A stretch of DNA of 64,000 bases from NCBI GenBank assembly GCA_023664945.1, contig JAMPER010000001.1:1-64000 (forward strand), read 5' to 3'. Shown piece after piece: positions 39,544 to 51,696 of this stretch. This DNA comes from Alistipes senegalensis. GTDB lineage: Bacteria > Pseudomonadota > Gammaproteobacteria > Burkholderiales > Burkholderiaceae_D. Numbering within the stretch: position 1 is the first letter of the stretch; each line of letters begins with the position of its first letter. The position numbers and the translations under genes were made by a program. Under the pieces are notes generated by a model. It was not told the DNA's origin. It did no database searches and worked only from the letters and a program-made list of their open reading frames with translations.

Positions 39544-39987
39544 CTACCCTTTTGCCCGGGCCATTACCTTGCCAATCGTCTCGGCAGAAAACCCGCGCTG
39601 CCCCAGAAAACGCATCTGCTTTGCCCGCTCCTTCGCATCGGCAGGAAGCCGGCCAAACTTCTTTTCCCACACCTGATACGCCCTGTCTGCCTCATCCAGC
39701 CCAAGCGCCTGCATGGCCTCGCCCAGCAAATCATCCCCTACCTGATACCGGCGCAGCTCCTGCCTGATCCGGCTGTTGCCATAACGCTCCATCCGGCGGC
39801 GGACAAAAGAATGGACAAAACGTTCATCCGATAAAAACCCCTGCGCTTCAAGCCAGTCAAGAAGCGCATTCAAGTCATCCTCTTCCTGCGCAAACCGCAG
39901 GAGCCGGCCCGCCAGCTCCTGCCTGCTGTAATCCCGCGCGGCAAGATAACGCAGCGCCCTGGCCTTTAAGCTCAAAACCGGTTTCAT
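39544..39987 (-). CDS. recX: Recombination regulatory protein RecX
   Basis: The 147-residue protein consists of short three-helix repeats with family motifs YLAARDYSRQELAGRL, WLEAQGFLSDERFV and FLGQRGFSAETI. RecX binds RecA filaments and blocks their extension. It lies 28 bases downstream of recA on the same strand and should be co-transcribed from the LexA-controlled promoter. Confidence 0.96.
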   Translation of the reverse strand: MKPVLSLKARALRYLAARDYSRQELAGRLLRFAQEEDDLNALLDWLEAQGFLSDERFVHSFVRRRMERYGNSRIRQELRRYQVGDDLLGEAMQALGLDEADRAYQVWEKKFGRLPADAKERAKQMRFLGQRGFSAETIGKVMARAKG

Positions 39988-40015
39988 GCCCGGCGGCCTT
40001 CACCGCACCGCCAGC

Positions 40016-41083
<1,068 letters not shown>

Positions 41084-41133
41084 GAGAGTTTTCCCGCAAA
41101 CAAAATTGATTGTCCAAGCCACAACAAAGCACT

Positions 41134-41163
41134 ATTTTACTGTAAAAATAACCAGTATATCAA
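41134..41163 (-). promoter_or_regulatory. recA promoter with embedded LexA (SOS) box
   Basis: On the minus strand TTGATA (41163-41158) and TAAAAT (41139-41134) are 18 bases apart. The spacer holds a near-palindrome at 41138-41157 with outer CTG and CAG separated by ten bases, matching the proteobacterial LexA consensus CTGT-N8-ACAG except for one base. The box lies about 55 bases upstream of the recA ATG, so LexA would block polymerase binding. Confidence 0.85.
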
Positions 41164-41318
41164 GCACTCTCCCAACACACATCCCCATCTGAAAAACCGC
41201 AGTCCCATATCTTTGCACGCTCATCCCCGGTCTGCTAAAATGCCCATGTCTTTTACAAGGCAATCCCTGCTGCGATATGCCGCTTTCCAGCAAAAATTTA
41301 CTGATTTCCTGATAAGCC

Positions 41319-41903
41319 ATGCCGCTTCCTGCTTCCCCCCACCGGCGCGCACTCAAGCACACGCGAAACCTTCAGGTAGAATTTTACCTGAGGGAAGATG
41401 AACTCTGGGATATTGAAGCCCATTTTTCCGATGTCAAACCCTTTGACCTCGAAGTCACCTCCCTGGTCATTCCGGCAAACCGGCCCGTCCATGATTTCTG
41501 GATACGGGTAACCACCGATGCCCAGTCCAACATCGTCGGCGTGCGCATTGTTTTCGACCAGGTGCCGTTTAAAGGGTATTGCGAAAAAATCGAGGCCGAA
41601 TACCAGAAACTGATCGGGCTAAACCTCCTGCACCATTTCCGGCAGGACGTCCGGGAACGGCTGGGCAAAACAGCCGGCTGTACCCACATGAACGAACTGG
41701 TTGAACTTTTGCCGTATGTTGCCGTCCAGGTGCTGATCTTCGGGGAAAAAACCGCCAGGGAAAAAGCCGCCTTCCAGAAAAGCGGTGAAAGGCCCTTCCA
41801 TCTTGACGGCTGCCATGCCCTGAAAATAGATGGCCCGGTCGTGGCACAGTTCTACCCTGAATGGTCAACCCGAAACACCCCGCAAAAAAAAGAACCCGGC
41901 TGA
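41319..41903 (+). CDS. DUF2889 domain-containing protein
   Basis: The 194-residue soluble protein is recognised by the DUF2889 pattern: HRRALKHTRNLQVEFYLREDELWDIEAHFSDVK near the start, then IRVTTDAQSNIVGVRIVFDQVP and CTHMNELVELL. The family is common beside recA in betaproteobacteria and has no established function. It is divergent from recA, with the LexA-regulated region between them, and is followed after 93 bases by xseA. Whether the recA LexA box also affects it is unknown. Confidence 0.85.
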   Translation: MPLPASPHRRALKHTRNLQVEFYLREDELWDIEAHFSDVKPFDLEVTSLVIPANRPVHDFWIRVTTDAQSNIVGVRIVFDQVPFKGYCEKIEAEYQKLIGLNLLHHFRQDVRERLGKTAGCTHMNELVELLPYVAVQVLIFGEKTAREKAAFQKSGERPFHLDGCHALKIDGPVVAQFYPEWSTRNTPQKKEPG

Positions 41904-41996
41904 TATCCCCTTCCTGCCATGTCCGGCAACACACCGCCGGATGCGGCAAGATAACCAATATTGCCCCGTCGCAACCGTTTCCCAAATACCGACCGC

Positions 41997-43358
41997 ATGA
42001 ACACAGAACCGGCCAGCCAGCAACCAGCTTCCCTGCCGCCGGTTATTACCGTCTCGGCCCTGAACCAGTCCGTTGCGCGCCTGCTGGAAAAAAGTTTTGC
42101 CTTGGCATGGATAACAGGAGAAGTCTCCAACTTTACCCGCGCCGCCTCGGGACACTGGTACTTCACCCTCAAGGATAATGCCGCCCAGGTCCGGGCCGTC
42201 ATGTTCCGCGGGCGGGCGCAAGCCGCCGGATTTGACATTAAAAACGGCGATAAAATCGAAGCGCGCGCTACCGTTACCCTGTATGCCCCCAGGGGCGACT
42301 ACCAGTTAAACGTTGAAGCCATCCGCCATGCCGGCGCCGGCAACCTCTTTGAAGCCTTCCAGCGCCTCAAAGAAAAACTGGCAAAAGAAGGCCTGTTTGA
42401 TTCAGATAAAAAACAACCCCTGCCGTACTTTCCCCGCACCATCGGCATCATCACCAGCCCCCAGGCCGCCGCCTTGCGGGATGTGCTGACCACCCTTTCC
42501 CGCCGTGCGCCCCATATCCGGCTTATCCTGTACCCTGCCCCGGTTCAGGGTGAAGGCGCTGCGGAAAAAATTGCCGGGGCAATCCTGGCTGCCTCGGCCC
42601 GTGCCGAAGCCGACCTTCTCATCATCTGCCGCGGCGGCGGCAGCATGGAAGACCTGTGGAGCTTTAACGAAGAAACCGTGGCCCGCGCCATTGCCGCCTG
42701 CGCCATTCCGGTCATTTCCGGTGTCGGCCATGAAACCGATACCACCATCACCGATTTTGTCGCGGATCTCCGTGCCCCGACCCCTACCGGCGCTGCCGAA
42801 ATGGCAACCCGGCCCCGGTCAGACTGGATAAACAGCGTACGCCAGCAAGCCGATAACCTCCGGTATGCCATGGAACGCATCATGGCATACCACCGTCAAG
42901 CCGCCGATATGGCCGCACGCCGCCTTATCAGCCCGGCAGCCTACATCCAGCGTGAAAAAATCCGGCTGGGGGCGCTCGCCGGCCGCCTGTCCCAGGCAGA
43001 AAAGCGCATCACAGCAAACAACCTGCACCAGCTGGCCCATTGGCAAACCCGCCTGAAAGGAAAATGGCCCGATACAGCGCCGCACCATACCCTGCTCCAA
43101 ACCCTGCAACGCCAACTGACGGCCGCCCTGAAAAACACCCTGCATCGCTGCCGCCAGAACATTACCGCCTCCCAGGCCCAGCTTGAACTGCTCAGCCCCC
43201 GGCGGACACTGGAACGCGGCTATGCCATCATCACCGATTCCCGAGGGCAAATCATCCGCTCCCCCCTAAAATTGCCCGTAAGGGAAAACGTCACCATCCG
43301 GCTGGCACAGGGAAGCGCACAAGTCGGCATTGCCAGCGTCCAGCCGGAACTGGAATAA
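41997..43358 (+). CDS. xseA: Exodeoxyribonuclease VII large subunit
   Basis: About 453 residues from ATG 41997; the frame reaches a TTG at 41961. The N-terminal OB-fold (about 18-115) has [23 protein letters not shown]. The nuclease domain has [32 protein letters not shown] and the [23 protein letters not shown] signature, followed by a helical region. With the small subunit XseB (not in the window) it degrades single-stranded DNA processively from both ends. Confidence 0.97.
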   Translation: MNTEPASQQPASLPPVITVSALNQSVARLLEKSFALAWITGEVSNFTRAASGHWYFTLKDNAAQVRAVMFRGRAQAAGFDIKNGDKIEARATVTLYAPRGDYQLNVEAIRHAGAGNLFEAFQRLKEKLAKEGLFDSDKKQPLPYFPRTIGIITSPQAAALRDVLTTLSRRAPHIRLILYPAPVQGEGAAEKIAGAILAASARAEADLLIICRGGGSMEDLWSFNEETVARAIAACAIPVISGVGHETDTTITDFVADLRAPTPTGAAEMATRPRSDWINSVRQQADNLRYAMERIMAYHRQAADMAARRLISPAAYIQREKIRLGALAGRLSQAEKRITANNLHQLAHWQTRLKGKWPDTAPHHTLLQTLQRQLTAALKNTLHRCRQNITASQAQLELLSPRRTLERGYAIITDSRGQIIRSPLKLPVRENVTIRLAQGSAQVGIASVQPELE

Positions 43359-43366
43359 AAACAGGC

Positions 43367-44500
43367 CTATACCTCTTCCACCTCAAAAAGGCGGCGGTAT
43401 TCCCGCATGGCATACCGGTCCGTCATCCCGGCAATATAATCGGCAATATAGCGCGCCTGTGAGCCTTCATTGCCGTCTTTCGTACGATAATCCGGCGGCA
43501 ACAGGGAAGGCTCCGCCATAAACACGCCAAACAGCTTGCGTATAACCAGCCTGGCCTTGCTGCTCATGCGGTTCACCTGGTAATGGCGGTAAAGATTATT
43601 GAAAAGAAACGCCTTCAGAATCCCCGCCTCCTCCGCCATTTTTTCAGAAAAGGCAATCAGCGCCGGACAGCGGCGCACATCCTCCGCCGTCGCCGGCGCT
43701 GCCGCACGTATCCTCTCCAGCGAAGTCCGCGTCAGGTCAACAATCAGCGCACTGATCATCCGGCGAATCGTTTCATGAATCATCCGTCGTTCGCTGATAT
43801 CCGGCATCGCTGATTTCACCTCATGCCAGTGGCGGGCAAACAAATCAATCTCCTGCAACTGCGCCACCGTAATCAGGCCGGACCGCAGCCCGTCATCCGT
43901 ATCATGGTTAATATAGGCAATCTCGTCAGCCTGGTTTGCCAGCTGCGCCTCCAGCAAAGGCCTGCCATCCTCCAGAAACCTGCGCCCCAGTTCGCCCAGC
44001 TTCGCCGCCTGCTCAGGCGGACAGCGTTTCAGAATCCCCTCGCGCGTCTCAAACGTCAGGTTCAGGCCGTCAAACGACCCATACCGCCGCTCCAGCTTGT
44101 CCACAACACGCAGGCTTTGCAAATTATGCTCAAACCCGCCATATTCCGCCATGCAGGCATCCAGCGCTTCCTGGCCTGCATGGCCAAACGGCGTATGCCC
44201 CAGATCATGGGCCAGCGAAATCGCCTCAACCAGATCGGCATTCAATTCCAGATTGCGCGCAACCGAGCGGGCAATCTGCGCCACCTCCAGGCTGTGCGTC
44301 AGCCGGGTGCGGAAAAGATCCCCTTCATGATTCACAAAAACCTGTGTCTTGTACTCCAGCCGCCGGAAAGCCCCGCAATGGATAATCCGGTCACGGTCGC
44401 GCTGAAAGGCCGTCCGCGTCACCGGGGCCGGTTCGTCATGCACACGCCCCCTGGATTCCGATGATTTGGCTGCATAAGGCGCCAGACAGTATGGATTCAT
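43367..44500 (-). CDS. dgt: Deoxyguanosinetriphosphate triphosphohydrolase-like protein
   Basis: The 377-residue HD-domain hydrolase has [18 protein letters not shown] and [14 protein letters not shown], giving the H...HD metal ligands, and the N-terminal [24 protein letters not shown] of the dGTPase family. It removes triphosphate from dGTP or related dNTPs. The exact nucleotide is not evident, since the shorter type 2 members vary. GGAGGGG precedes the ATG. It follows aroKB by 43 bases, an order seen in other betaproteobacteria. Confidence 0.93.
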   Translation of the reverse strand: MNPYCLAPYAAKSSESRGRVHDEPAPVTRTAFQRDRDRIIHCGAFRRLEYKTQVFVNHEGDLFRTRLTHSLEVAQIARSVARNLELNADLVEAISLAHDLGHTPFGHAGQEALDACMAEYGGFEHNLQSLRVVDKLERRYGSFDGLNLTFETREGILKRCPPEQAAKLGELGRRFLEDGRPLLEAQLANQADEIAYINHDTDDGLRSGLITVAQLQEIDLFARHWHEVKSAMPDISERRMIHETIRRMISALIVDLTRTSLERIRAAAPATAEDVRRCPALIAFSEKMAEEAGILKAFLFNNLYRHYQVNRMSSKARLVIRKLFGVFMAEPSLLPPDYRTKDGNEGSQARYIADYIAGMTDRYAMREYRRLFEVEEV

Positions 44501-44543
44501 TTTCCCCTCCGGTGATCAACATCCCCCTGGCCGCGCCATCCGG

Positions 44544-46271
44544 TTATCCCGGCACCACAGCCGCCTCAAGCGTCGCGCGCAACAGCGCTTCCGGGACACG
44601 GGTAATAAAAGCTGAACCCAGCGACTTCAGCAAAACAAACTGAATCTCGCCGCCGGCATTTTTCTTGTCCACCCGCATCAGCTCAATCCAGCGGTCTGCC
44701 CCCAAATCAGGCGCCGCCACCGGCAGCCCTGCCGCCTGCACCAAATCCCGGATTCGGTCCCTTGACGCGGCATCCAGCAGTCCCATCCGGCAGGAAAGAT
44801 CCGCCGCCATCACCATGCCGCATCCCACAGCTTCGCCATGCAGCCAGGTGCCAAAACCCAGCCCCGCCTCAATGGCATGGCCGAAAGTATGGCCAAAATT
44901 CAAAATCGCCCGCAGCCCGCTGCTTTCCTTCTCATCCTGGCTGACAACATCCGCCTTGATCTCGCACGAACGGCCAATCGCCCGCGCCAGCGCCTCCCCG
45001 TCCCGCGCCATCAACTTGCCAATATCCTGCTCAAGCCACGCAAAATAATCCGGGTCAAGAATAGCGCCATGCTTGATCACCTCCGCCAGCCCGGCAGAAA
45101 GCTCACGATCCGGCAGCGTATTGAGCGTCAACGTATCGGCAATCACCGCCTCGGGCTGGTAAAAAGCCCCGATCATGTTTTTCCCCAGCGGATGGTTGAT
45201 TCCCGTCTTGCCGCCGACAGAAGAATCCACCTCCGCCAAAAGCGTCGTCGGCACCTGGACAAAAGGCACCCCCCGCATGAAACTGGCCGCGGCATAACCG
45301 GTCAGGTCACCAATAACCCCGCCGCCCAAAGCCAAAAGCGTCGTCTGCCTGTCGCACTTGTTTTCCAGCAAACAATCAAAAATCTTCATCAGGCTCGACC
45401 AGTTTTTCTCCTGCTCCCCGTCTGGAAGAACAATCGGGATCACCTGCTTGCCAGCCGCCTCAAGCGAACGGGTTACCGCCTCCAGATACAACGGCGCAAC
45501 AACCGTATTGGTCACCACGGCAACCCGGCTGCCCTTTACCAGCCTGGCAATCAGGGCACTGTCGCCAAGCAGCCCCTGGCCGATTTCAATCGGATAACTG
45601 CGCTCGCCCAAAGCCACCGTTACCTGCCTGTTTCCTGATAATTCCGCCGGCATATCATCCTTCTGCAACTTTCCGTTTCTTCTGCGGCCGCGGCGCTTTG
45701 CCTCAGGCTTTCCGCCTGCCGCGGCATCCTTGCGCTTCCCGGCTATCTTGCCCAGGATAGATTGCACCATGGCATGCACATTCTGCCGCCCGGTATCAAT
45801 AACAATATCGGCAACCTCCCTGTAAAAAGGCTCCCGCTGCCGGGAAAGCGCCTCCATCTTTCCACGGGGATCCTCCGTTTGCAAAAGCGGCCGGTTCTTG
45901 TCATGCATCGTCCGCTGAAGCAAACTGGAAACCGACGCCCGCAAATAAATAACCGTCCCCCGCTCCCTGAGATAACGCCGGTTTTCCGGATCAATCACCG
46001 TTCCACCCCCGGTCGCCAGCACAATCCCCTTGCGCGCCGTCAGGTCCCGGATAGCCTCCGCCTCCCGCTTGCGGAACGATGCCTCCCCCTCAATCTCGAA
46101 AATCCAGGAAATAGAAGCGCCTGTCCGGCTTTCAATCTCATGGTCCGAATCAATAAAACGCATCCCGAGCCGTTTTGCCAGCGCCCGTCCTACCGTTGTT
46201 TTGCCGGAACCCATCAGGCCGACAAGAAAGATATTTTCGTTCATGAGAAATTGTACCGCGTGATCCTCCAT
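44544..46271 (-). CDS. aroKB: Bifunctional shikimate kinase/3-dehydroquinate synthase
   Basis: One open frame of 575 residues from ATG 46271 (AGAGGTGG upstream). The frame also has earlier and later ATGs at 46301 and 46244. Residues 1-175 are shikimate kinase: P-loop GLMGSGKTT (18-26), DSDHEIE, FRKRE and ATGGGTV. A strongly basic linker (about 176-206) follows. Residues 207-575 are dehydroquinate synthase, with [32 protein letters not shown] and [11 protein letters not shown]. The gene thus supplies the second and fifth shikimate pathway steps. An internal ATG at 45653 with AAGGA four bases upstream could yield AroB alone. Confidence 0.95.
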   Translation of the reverse strand: MEDHAVQFLMNENIFLVGLMGSGKTTVGRALAKRLGMRFIDSDHEIESRTGASISWIFEIEGEASFRKREAEAIRDLTARKGIVLATGGGTVIDPENRRYLRERGTVIYLRASVSSLLQRTMHDKNRPLLQTEDPRGKMEALSRQREPFYREVADIVIDTGRQNVHAMVQSILGKIAGKRKDAAAGGKPEAKRRGRRRNGKLQKDDMPAELSGNRQVTVALGERSYPIEIGQGLLGDSALIARLVKGSRVAVVTNTVVAPLYLEAVTRSLEAAGKQVIPIVLPDGEQEKNWSSLMKIFDCLLENKCDRQTTLLALGGGVIGDLTGYAAASFMRGVPFVQVPTTLLAEVDSSVGGKTGINHPLGKNMIGAFYQPEAVIADTLTLNTLPDRELSAGLAEVIKHGAILDPDYFAWLEQDIGKLMARDGEALARAIGRSCEIKADVVSQDEKESSGLRAILNFGHTFGHAIEAGLGFGTWLHGEAVGCGMVMAADLSCRMGLLDAASRDRIRDLVQAAGLPVAAPDLGADRWIELMRVDKKNAGGEIQFVLLKSLGSAFITRVPEALLRATLEAAVVPG

Positions 46272-46419
46272 GCAGCCACCTCTAATGCGCATCTGCACCA
46301 TCTTGCACGGCCGGGAGACAAAATTGCGAATTTAATTGCGCCAAACCCCCACAGGAGAATGCGTAAAACGCCAGTTTCAAGGATAATGTGAATTCACATC
46401 GTTTTCCTGTTTGCAACGC

Positions 46420-48756
46420 ATGTTCTCACGCAAAAACAAAACCCCTTCCGGACAAAAAAAACCGTGGAGCAAACAAAGAGTATTCCGCCTGCTCTTCAAT
46501 ACAGCCGCCGCCTGTATGGGATTGGGCATCGCTGGTGCGCTGGCAGCGGCCTTTGCCATGATCATGATCTACCCCAACCTGCCGGAACTCGATCAACTGA
46601 CAGACTACCAGCCCAAAATGCCGCTTCGCATCTACACCGCCGACCACGTCCTCATCGGCGAATTCGGCGAAGAAAGGCGCAACCTGATCCGTTTTGAAGA
46701 CATTCCCGATGTCATGAAAAAAGCCGTCCTTGCCATTGAGGACGACCGTTTCTACCAGCATGGCGGGCTGGATTACCTCGGCATCATGCGCGCCGCCTTC
46801 AACAACCTGATCGGCAGAAACCGGCAGGGCGCATCCACCATCACCCAACAGGTTGCCCGCAATTTCTTCCTGACAAGCGAGCAAACCCTCAAGCGGAAAA
46901 TGTACGAAGCCCTCCTGGCCTGGAAAATCGAAAGCGCGCTCACCAAAGATGAAATCTTTGAAATCTACATGAACCAGATTTACCTGGGACAGCGTGCCTT
47001 CGGCTTTGCCTCCGCCGCCCAGATCTACTTCGGCAAACCCCTCCAGGACGTCACCATTGCCGAAGCGGCCATGCTGGCCGGGCTGCCAAAAGCGCCATCT
47101 GCCAACAACCCCGTAGCCAACCCCGTCCGCGCAAAAGTCAGGCAGCAATACATCCTCCAGCGCATGTACCAGCTTGGCTACATCGACAAAGACGAATATG
47201 AAACCGCCAAAGACGAACCCATCGTCACCAAAAGCAAAACCCGCGAATTCCCCATCCATGCCGAATTTGTCGCCGAACTGACCCGCATGCTAGTGTACGA
47301 GCAATACAAAGACAGCACCTATACCAAAGGCCTTAACGTTTACACCACCATCACCAGCACAGACCAGGAAGCCGCCTACCAGGCCCTCAGGCAAGGCGTC
47401 ATGGATTATGAAAAACGCCACGGCTTCCGGGGCCCGGAAGGCTACATGGATATTCCGGCCTCAAGGGAAGAAGCCGCCGAAGCCATCGAAACCGAGCTGG
47501 CAAATTACCCCGACAGCGATGAGCTGATGTCCGCTGTTGTCCTCGAAGCCTCGCCCAAAGCCGTATTTGCCGTCATTTCCACCGGGGAAGAAATCACCGT
47601 CACCGGAAAAGGATTGAGCTTTGCCGCCGCCGGCCTGTCAGCAAACGCAAAACCAACCCGCCAGATAAGGAGAGGTTCCATCATCCGCGTCATCAGGGAA
47701 AACAACGCCTGGTCCATCTTCCAGATGCCGGATGTCGAATCAGCCTTCGTCTCCCTGCATTCATACGATGGCGCCATCAAATCCATGGTAGGCGGATTTG
47801 ACTTCAACCGGCGAAAATTCAACCATGTCACCCAGGCATGGCGGCAGCCTGGCTCATCATTCAAGCCCTTCATCTATTCCGCCTCGCTGGAGAAAAAATT
47901 TGCCCCGGCCAGCATCATCAACGATTCGCCAATCCAGTTTACCGCCGCGCAAACCGGCGGACAGGCATGGGAACCCAAAAACTACGATGCCCGCTATGAA
48001 GGCCCCATGACCATGCGGCGAGGCCTTACCAAATCAAAAAACATGATCTCCATCCGCGTGCTCAACCAGATCGGGCCGCAATATGCGCAGGAATATTTCA
48101 CCCGTTTTGGGTTTGACGCCGCACGGCACCCGCCCTACCTTACACTGGCCTTGGGCGCAGGCTCCGTCACCCCGCTGCAAATGGCGGCAGCCTATGCCGT
48201 TTTTGCCAACGGCGGCTATAAAGTCTCGCCCTATCTCATCTCCTACATCACCGACCTGAAAGGAAACATCATTTCAGAAGCCAAACCGGACAAGGCAGGG
48301 GACGAACCCAACCGGGTCATTGACGAACGCAATGCCTTCATCATGGACAGCATGATGAAAGACGTTGTCCAGCACGGCACCGCCGTCAGGGCACGCGTAC
48401 TGAACCGCCCGGACCTGGCCGGAAAAACCGGCACCACCAATGACTCCCTTGACGCCTGGTTTGCCGGTTACCAGCCCAGGCTCGTCGGCGTTGCCTGGAT
48501 CGGCTACGACAGGCCCAAAAACCTGGGCAACCGCGAAACCGGCGGCGGTCTGGCCCTGCCCATCTGGATCAACTACATGAAAGTCGCGTTAAAAGACGTT
48601 CCCATATACAATAAGCCCGTTCCCAAAGGCGTGCTGTTCGTCAACGGGGATTACTACTACGCGGAAAACCCGCCGGGAACCATCATCAACAACCTGGGCG
48701 TTGAATACAAAGAACCCGAACCGGATATCGAAGACGAAGCGCCCGAAATCTTTTAA
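46420..48756 (+). CDS. mrcA: Penicillin-binding protein 1A
   Basis: About 778 residues from ATG 46420; the frame opens at a TTG nine bases earlier. A cytoplasmic basic start and one transmembrane helix (about 25-50) precede the GT51 glycosyltransferase domain, with catalytic E107 in EDDRFYQHGG and RQGASTITQQVARNFFL. An OB-like insert follows, then the transpeptidase domain with S479-S-F-K482, SKN in TKSKNMIS and K669-T-G-T. It polymerises and cross-links peptidoglycan. It is divergent from aroKB and followed by lptM after three bases. Confidence 0.97.
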   Translation: MFSRKNKTPSGQKKPWSKQRVFRLLFNTAAACMGLGIAGALAAAFAMIMIYPNLPELDQLTDYQPKMPLRIYTADHVLIGEFGEERRNLIRFEDIPDVMKKAVLAIEDDRFYQHGGLDYLGIMRAAFNNLIGRNRQGASTITQQVARNFFLTSEQTLKRKMYEALLAWKIESALTKDEIFEIYMNQIYLGQRAFGFASAAQIYFGKPLQDVTIAEAAMLAGLPKAPSANNPVANPVRAKVRQQYILQRMYQLGYIDKDEYETAKDEPIVTKSKTREFPIHAEFVAELTRMLVYEQYKDSTYTKGLNVYTTITSTDQEAAYQALRQGVMDYEKRHGFRGPEGYMDIPASREEAAEAIETELANYPDSDELMSAVVLEASPKAVFAVISTGEEITVTGKGLSFAAAGLSANAKPTRQIRRGSIIRVIRENNAWSIFQMPDVESAFVSLHSYDGAIKSMVGGFDFNRRKFNHVTQAWRQPGSSFKPFIYSASLEKKFAPASIINDSPIQFTAAQTGGQAWEPKNYDARYEGPMTMRRGLTKSKNMISIRVLNQIGPQYAQEYFTRFGFDAARHPPYLTLALGAGSVTPLQMAAAYAVFANGGYKVSPYLISYITDLKGNIISEAKPDKAGDEPNRVIDERNAFIMDSMMKDVVQHGTAVRARVLNRPDLAGKTGTTNDSLDAWFAGYQPRLVGVAWIGYDRPKNLGNRETGGGLALPIWINYMKVALKDVPIYNKPVPKGVLFVNGDYYYAENPPGTIINNLGVEYKEPEPDIEDEAPEIF

Positions 48757-48759
48757 TCC

Positions 48760-48984
48760 ATGAAACGACTTCCCAACCCGTCTTCCGGCTGTGGATACCT
48801 GCCGGCTCTGGTATGTGCGCTGCTTCTGGCCGCCTGCGGCCAGACCGGCGAACTCTACATGCCGGAAACCCATTCAACCCGGCCCCCGCCCCCTCCGAGG
48901 GTATCCCGAATAAAAAAAACGCCGGAACAAACCCCGGATAAACCTGCCGCCAAACCAACAGAACAAGCCTCCCCAAGGAACTGA
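48760..48984 (+). CDS. lptM: LptM (YifL-like) small lipoprotein
   Basis: The 74-residue protein has a signal peptide with lipobox LLAAC (Cys27) followed by GQTGELYMPE, the LptM hallmark (CGQkGPLYlP in relatives). The rest is Pro/Lys-rich and disordered. LptM is an outer-membrane lipoprotein that helps assemble the LptD/LptE lipopolysaccharide translocon. It sits just before lysA, the usual place for this gene, with one base between its stop and the lysA ATG. Confidence 0.88.
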   Translation: MKRLPNPSSGCGYLPALVCALLLAACGQTGELYMPETHSTRPPPPPRVSRIKKTPEQTPDKPAAKPTEQASPRN

Positions 48985-48985
48985 C

Positions 48986-50275
48986 ATGCCAACAACCCAT
49001 TTCGCCTATCAAAACAACATCCTGTGCGCCGATGGCGTCCCGCTGACAGACCTGGCCCGGCACTACGGCACCCCCCTGTATATCTATTCCCGTGCGGCAC
49101 TAACGGAAAACTACCAGGCCTACCACACCGCGCTGCAAAAACACCAGCATCCCGATGCCCCGGCACTCGTTTGCTTCTCCGTCAAATCCAATTCCAACCT
49201 CGCCGTACTGAAAATCCTGGGCAATCTGGGGTCAGGCTTCGACATCGTCTCCGGCGGCGAACTGGCGCGCGTCATTGCCGCCGGCTGCGACCCCCGCAAA
49301 GTCATCTTCTCGGGCGTTGGCAAAACCAAAGACGAAATCCGCTTCGCCCTTGAAAACGACATCCTGTGTTTCAACGTCGAATCCCTGGCCGAACTGCACC
49401 GCATCCACACAGTCGCCCAGGAAATGAAAAAACCTGCCCGTATCGCCTTTAGGGTCAATCCGGACGTGGACGCAAAAACCCATCCCTACATCTCCACCGG
49501 GCTGAAAGAAAACAAATTCGGCGTCGCTTACGATGAAGCCCTCGCCTGCTACAAAACCGCTGCCGCCATGCCGTATATCACCATCACCGGCATAGATTGC
49601 CACATCGGCTCCCAGCTGCTGGACGATGCGCCGCTTCTCGAAGCGCTTGACCGCCTCATCCTGCTCTTTGACAAACTCGCAGCAGAAGGCATCCCGTTAC
49701 AGCACATTGATATCGGCGGCGGCATCGGCATCACCTATAACCAGGAAAAACCCGTTGCCATACCGGATTACATCGCGCGCCTGCAAAACCGCATCCGCAC
49801 CTGGCGCGAAAAACAATACGCAGGCAAACCCCTGCGCCTCATCCTCGAACCCGGCCGCTCCATCAGCGGCAATGCCGGCATCCTCCTGACCGAAGTGCAA
49901 TACCTCAAAACCACCGCCGCCAAAAACTTCGCCATCGTTGACGCCGCCATGAACGACCTCGTGCGGCCCGCCATGTATGAAGCCTGGCACACCGTATTGC
50001 CCGTTGAAAAGCGCGAAGCCGCCGCAACCCCATACGACATTGTCGGCCCTATCTGCGAATCCGGCGACTGGCTGGCAAGAAACCGTGATCTTTCCATAGA
50101 ACCCGGCGACCTGCTGGCCATCCTCTCCGCCGGGGCCTACGGCATGGCCATGGCCTCAAACTACAACACCCGGGGAAGAGCCGCCGAAATCATCATTGAA
50201 AACGGGCAATCCCGCCTGGTTCGCCGCCGGGAAACCCCTGCCGACCTTTTCGCACTGGAACAACCCCTGCCCTGA
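48986..50275 (+). CDS. lysA: Diaminopimelate decarboxylase
   Basis: The 429-residue fold III PLP enzyme has K67 in CFSVKSNSN as the cofactor lysine. It also shows [43 protein letters not shown] and [11 protein letters not shown]. It decarboxylates meso-diaminopimelate to lysine, completing lysine synthesis. AAGGAA precedes the ATG at 48986. It lies between lptM and engB, with two bases separating it from engB, so the run is one operon. Confidence 0.98.
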   Translation: MPTTHFAYQNNILCADGVPLTDLARHYGTPLYIYSRAALTENYQAYHTALQKHQHPDAPALVCFSVKSNSNLAVLKILGNLGSGFDIVSGGELARVIAAGCDPRKVIFSGVGKTKDEIRFALENDILCFNVESLAELHRIHTVAQEMKKPARIAFRVNPDVDAKTHPYISTGLKENKFGVAYDEALACYKTAAAMPYITITGIDCHIGSQLLDDAPLLEALDRLILLFDKLAAEGIPLQHIDIGGGIGITYNQEKPVAIPDYIARLQNRIRTWREKQYAGKPLRLILEPGRSISGNAGILLTEVQYLKTTAAKNFAIVDAAMNDLVRPAMYEAWHTVLPVEKREAAATPYDIVGPICESGDWLARNRDLSIEPGDLLAILSAGAYGMAMASNYNTRGRAAEIIIENGQSRLVRRRETPADLFALEQPLP

Positions 50276-50277
50276 CC

Positions 50278-51018
50278 ATGTCTGCACTCTGGCAAGCCCG
50301 CTTCTTTACCACCGTCAATCACCTGCGCAACCTGCCCAGGCAGGACGCGCCGGAAATTGCCTTTGCCGGCCGCTCCAACGCCGGCAAATCCACCGCCATC
50401 AACCTCCTGTGCAACCAGAAAAACCTGGCGCATGCCTCCCGCACACCCGGCCGCACCCAGCACATCAACTTCTTTTCCATCGGCGGGGCACATGTCGGCC
50501 AGCACCGGAAAGACCCCGTCATAACAGAACACATCCGTGCCTTCCTCGTGGATTTGCCCGGCTATGGCTACGCCGAAGTGGCAGGAGAAGCCAAACAGCA
50601 CTGGCAGCAACTGCTGGGAGACTACCTCCAGACCCGCCCCCAGCTGGCCGGGCTGGTACTGCTCATGGATGCGCGCCGTCCCTTCCAGTCCCTGGATATC
50701 CAGATGCTCGAGTGGTTTCTCGTCACCGGAAAACCCATACACTGCCTGCTCACCAAATCAGACAAACTCAACAAAAACGAAGCCCGCCAGGCCCTGGACA
50801 GGGCAAAAACCACCCTCAAAAGCTACATAGACAGCCAGGGCAACCCCCTGCCCTTTTCCGTACAGCTCTTCTCCGCCCCCAAACGGCTGGGCCTCCAAGA
50901 AGCCACCGCCTGGATATGCAGCAAAACCGGCCTGCCGGAAAAAACGACCCAGGATAAACCCGCCAACGCAACAGCGGCAAACAGCAATACCCCGGCAAAA
51001 GCACACCAGGCACAATAA
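50278..51018 (+). CDS. engB: Ribosome biogenesis GTP-binding protein EngB (YsxC/YihA)
   Basis: The 246-residue GTPase has G1 GRSNAGKST (about 31-39), switch region [14 protein letters not shown]3 DLPGYGYAE and G4 LTKSDKL. EngB is needed for 50S subunit assembly. The last 25 residues are Ala/Thr/Asn-rich and beyond the family core (about 215 residues), so they are probably a disordered tail. It starts two bases after lysA. Confidence 0.95.
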   Translation: MSALWQARFFTTVNHLRNLPRQDAPEIAFAGRSNAGKSTAINLLCNQKNLAHASRTPGRTQHINFFSIGGAHVGQHRKDPVITEHIRAFLVDLPGYGYAEVAGEAKQHWQQLLGDYLQTRPQLAGLVLLMDARRPFQSLDIQMLEWFLVTGKPIHCLLTKSDKLNKNEARQALDRAKTTLKSYIDSQGNPLPFSVQLFSAPKRLGLQEATAWICSKTGLPEKTTQDKPANATAANSNTPAKAHQAQ

Positions 51019-51053
51019 ACACCCGTGCTATTTAGGACCACTTTTCCCTTCCC

Positions 51054-51689
51054 ATGACCCGGCAAATCACCTACACCCAGGAAATCCTCCGAAAACTCAT
51101 CCACCTAAGCTCCCTCTGGATGGTCGCCTCCCTGGGATACTTCCCCCGCGCCTGGAACACCTGCCTCTTTGCCGCCCTGCTCATCCTCCAGCTTGCCATC
51201 GAATACGGATACTACAAAAAATGGCCCCTCATCACCGGCCTGTACGGTCGCTTCTTCGGCAACATGTTAAGAGAAAGCGAAAAAGGCCAACAATTCCGTC
51301 CCAGCGGCGCGCCCTACGTCCTGGCAGCCGCCCTCATGGTAACCCTGCTCTTTGAAAAAACCATTGCCATGGTCGCCCTCTCCACCATGCTCGTAGGCGA
51401 CACCTGCGCCGCCCTCATCGGCCGCCGCTTCGGCCGGCACAAAATCAACAACGGCAGCAAAAGCATCGAAGGCGCAGCCGCCTTCTGGCTCTCATCCGCC
51501 GCCGTCCTCGCCTTCTTCACCATCGCCTGCGAGCGTCCCCCCGCCTTCGCCATCATGGGCATAGCCGGCATCACCCTCGCCATGCTCGCCGAAATCTACG
51601 AAAAACAAGTCCGGATGGACGACAACTTCTCCATCCCCCTGGCAATGGGCATCTCCCTCAGCCTCGCCCGCTTCCTGCCCCTTGCCTGA
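51054..51689 (+). CDS. Diacylglycerol/polyprenol kinase family membrane protein
   Basis: The 211-residue protein has about five to six transmembrane helices. The conserved core GDTCAALIGRRFGRHKINNGSKSIEG (about 114-140) matches the CTP-dependent dolichol/phytol kinase superfamily. The reaction is presumably phosphorylation of a lipid alcohol at the inner membrane, but the substrate is unknown. It lies 35 bases after engB and closes the mrcA-lysA run. It is convergent with the hsdR relic, only seven bases away. Confidence 0.82.
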   Translation: MTRQITYTQEILRKLIHLSSLWMVASLGYFPRAWNTCLFAALLILQLAIEYGYYKKWPLITGLYGRFFGNMLRESEKGQQFRPSGAPYVLAAALMVTLLFEKTIAMVALSTMLVGDTCAALIGRRFGRHKINNGSKSIEGAAAFWLSSAAVLAFFTIACERPPAFAIMGIAGITLAMLAEIYEKQVRMDDNFSIPLAMGISLSLARFLPLA

Positions 51690-51696
51690 CCATACA

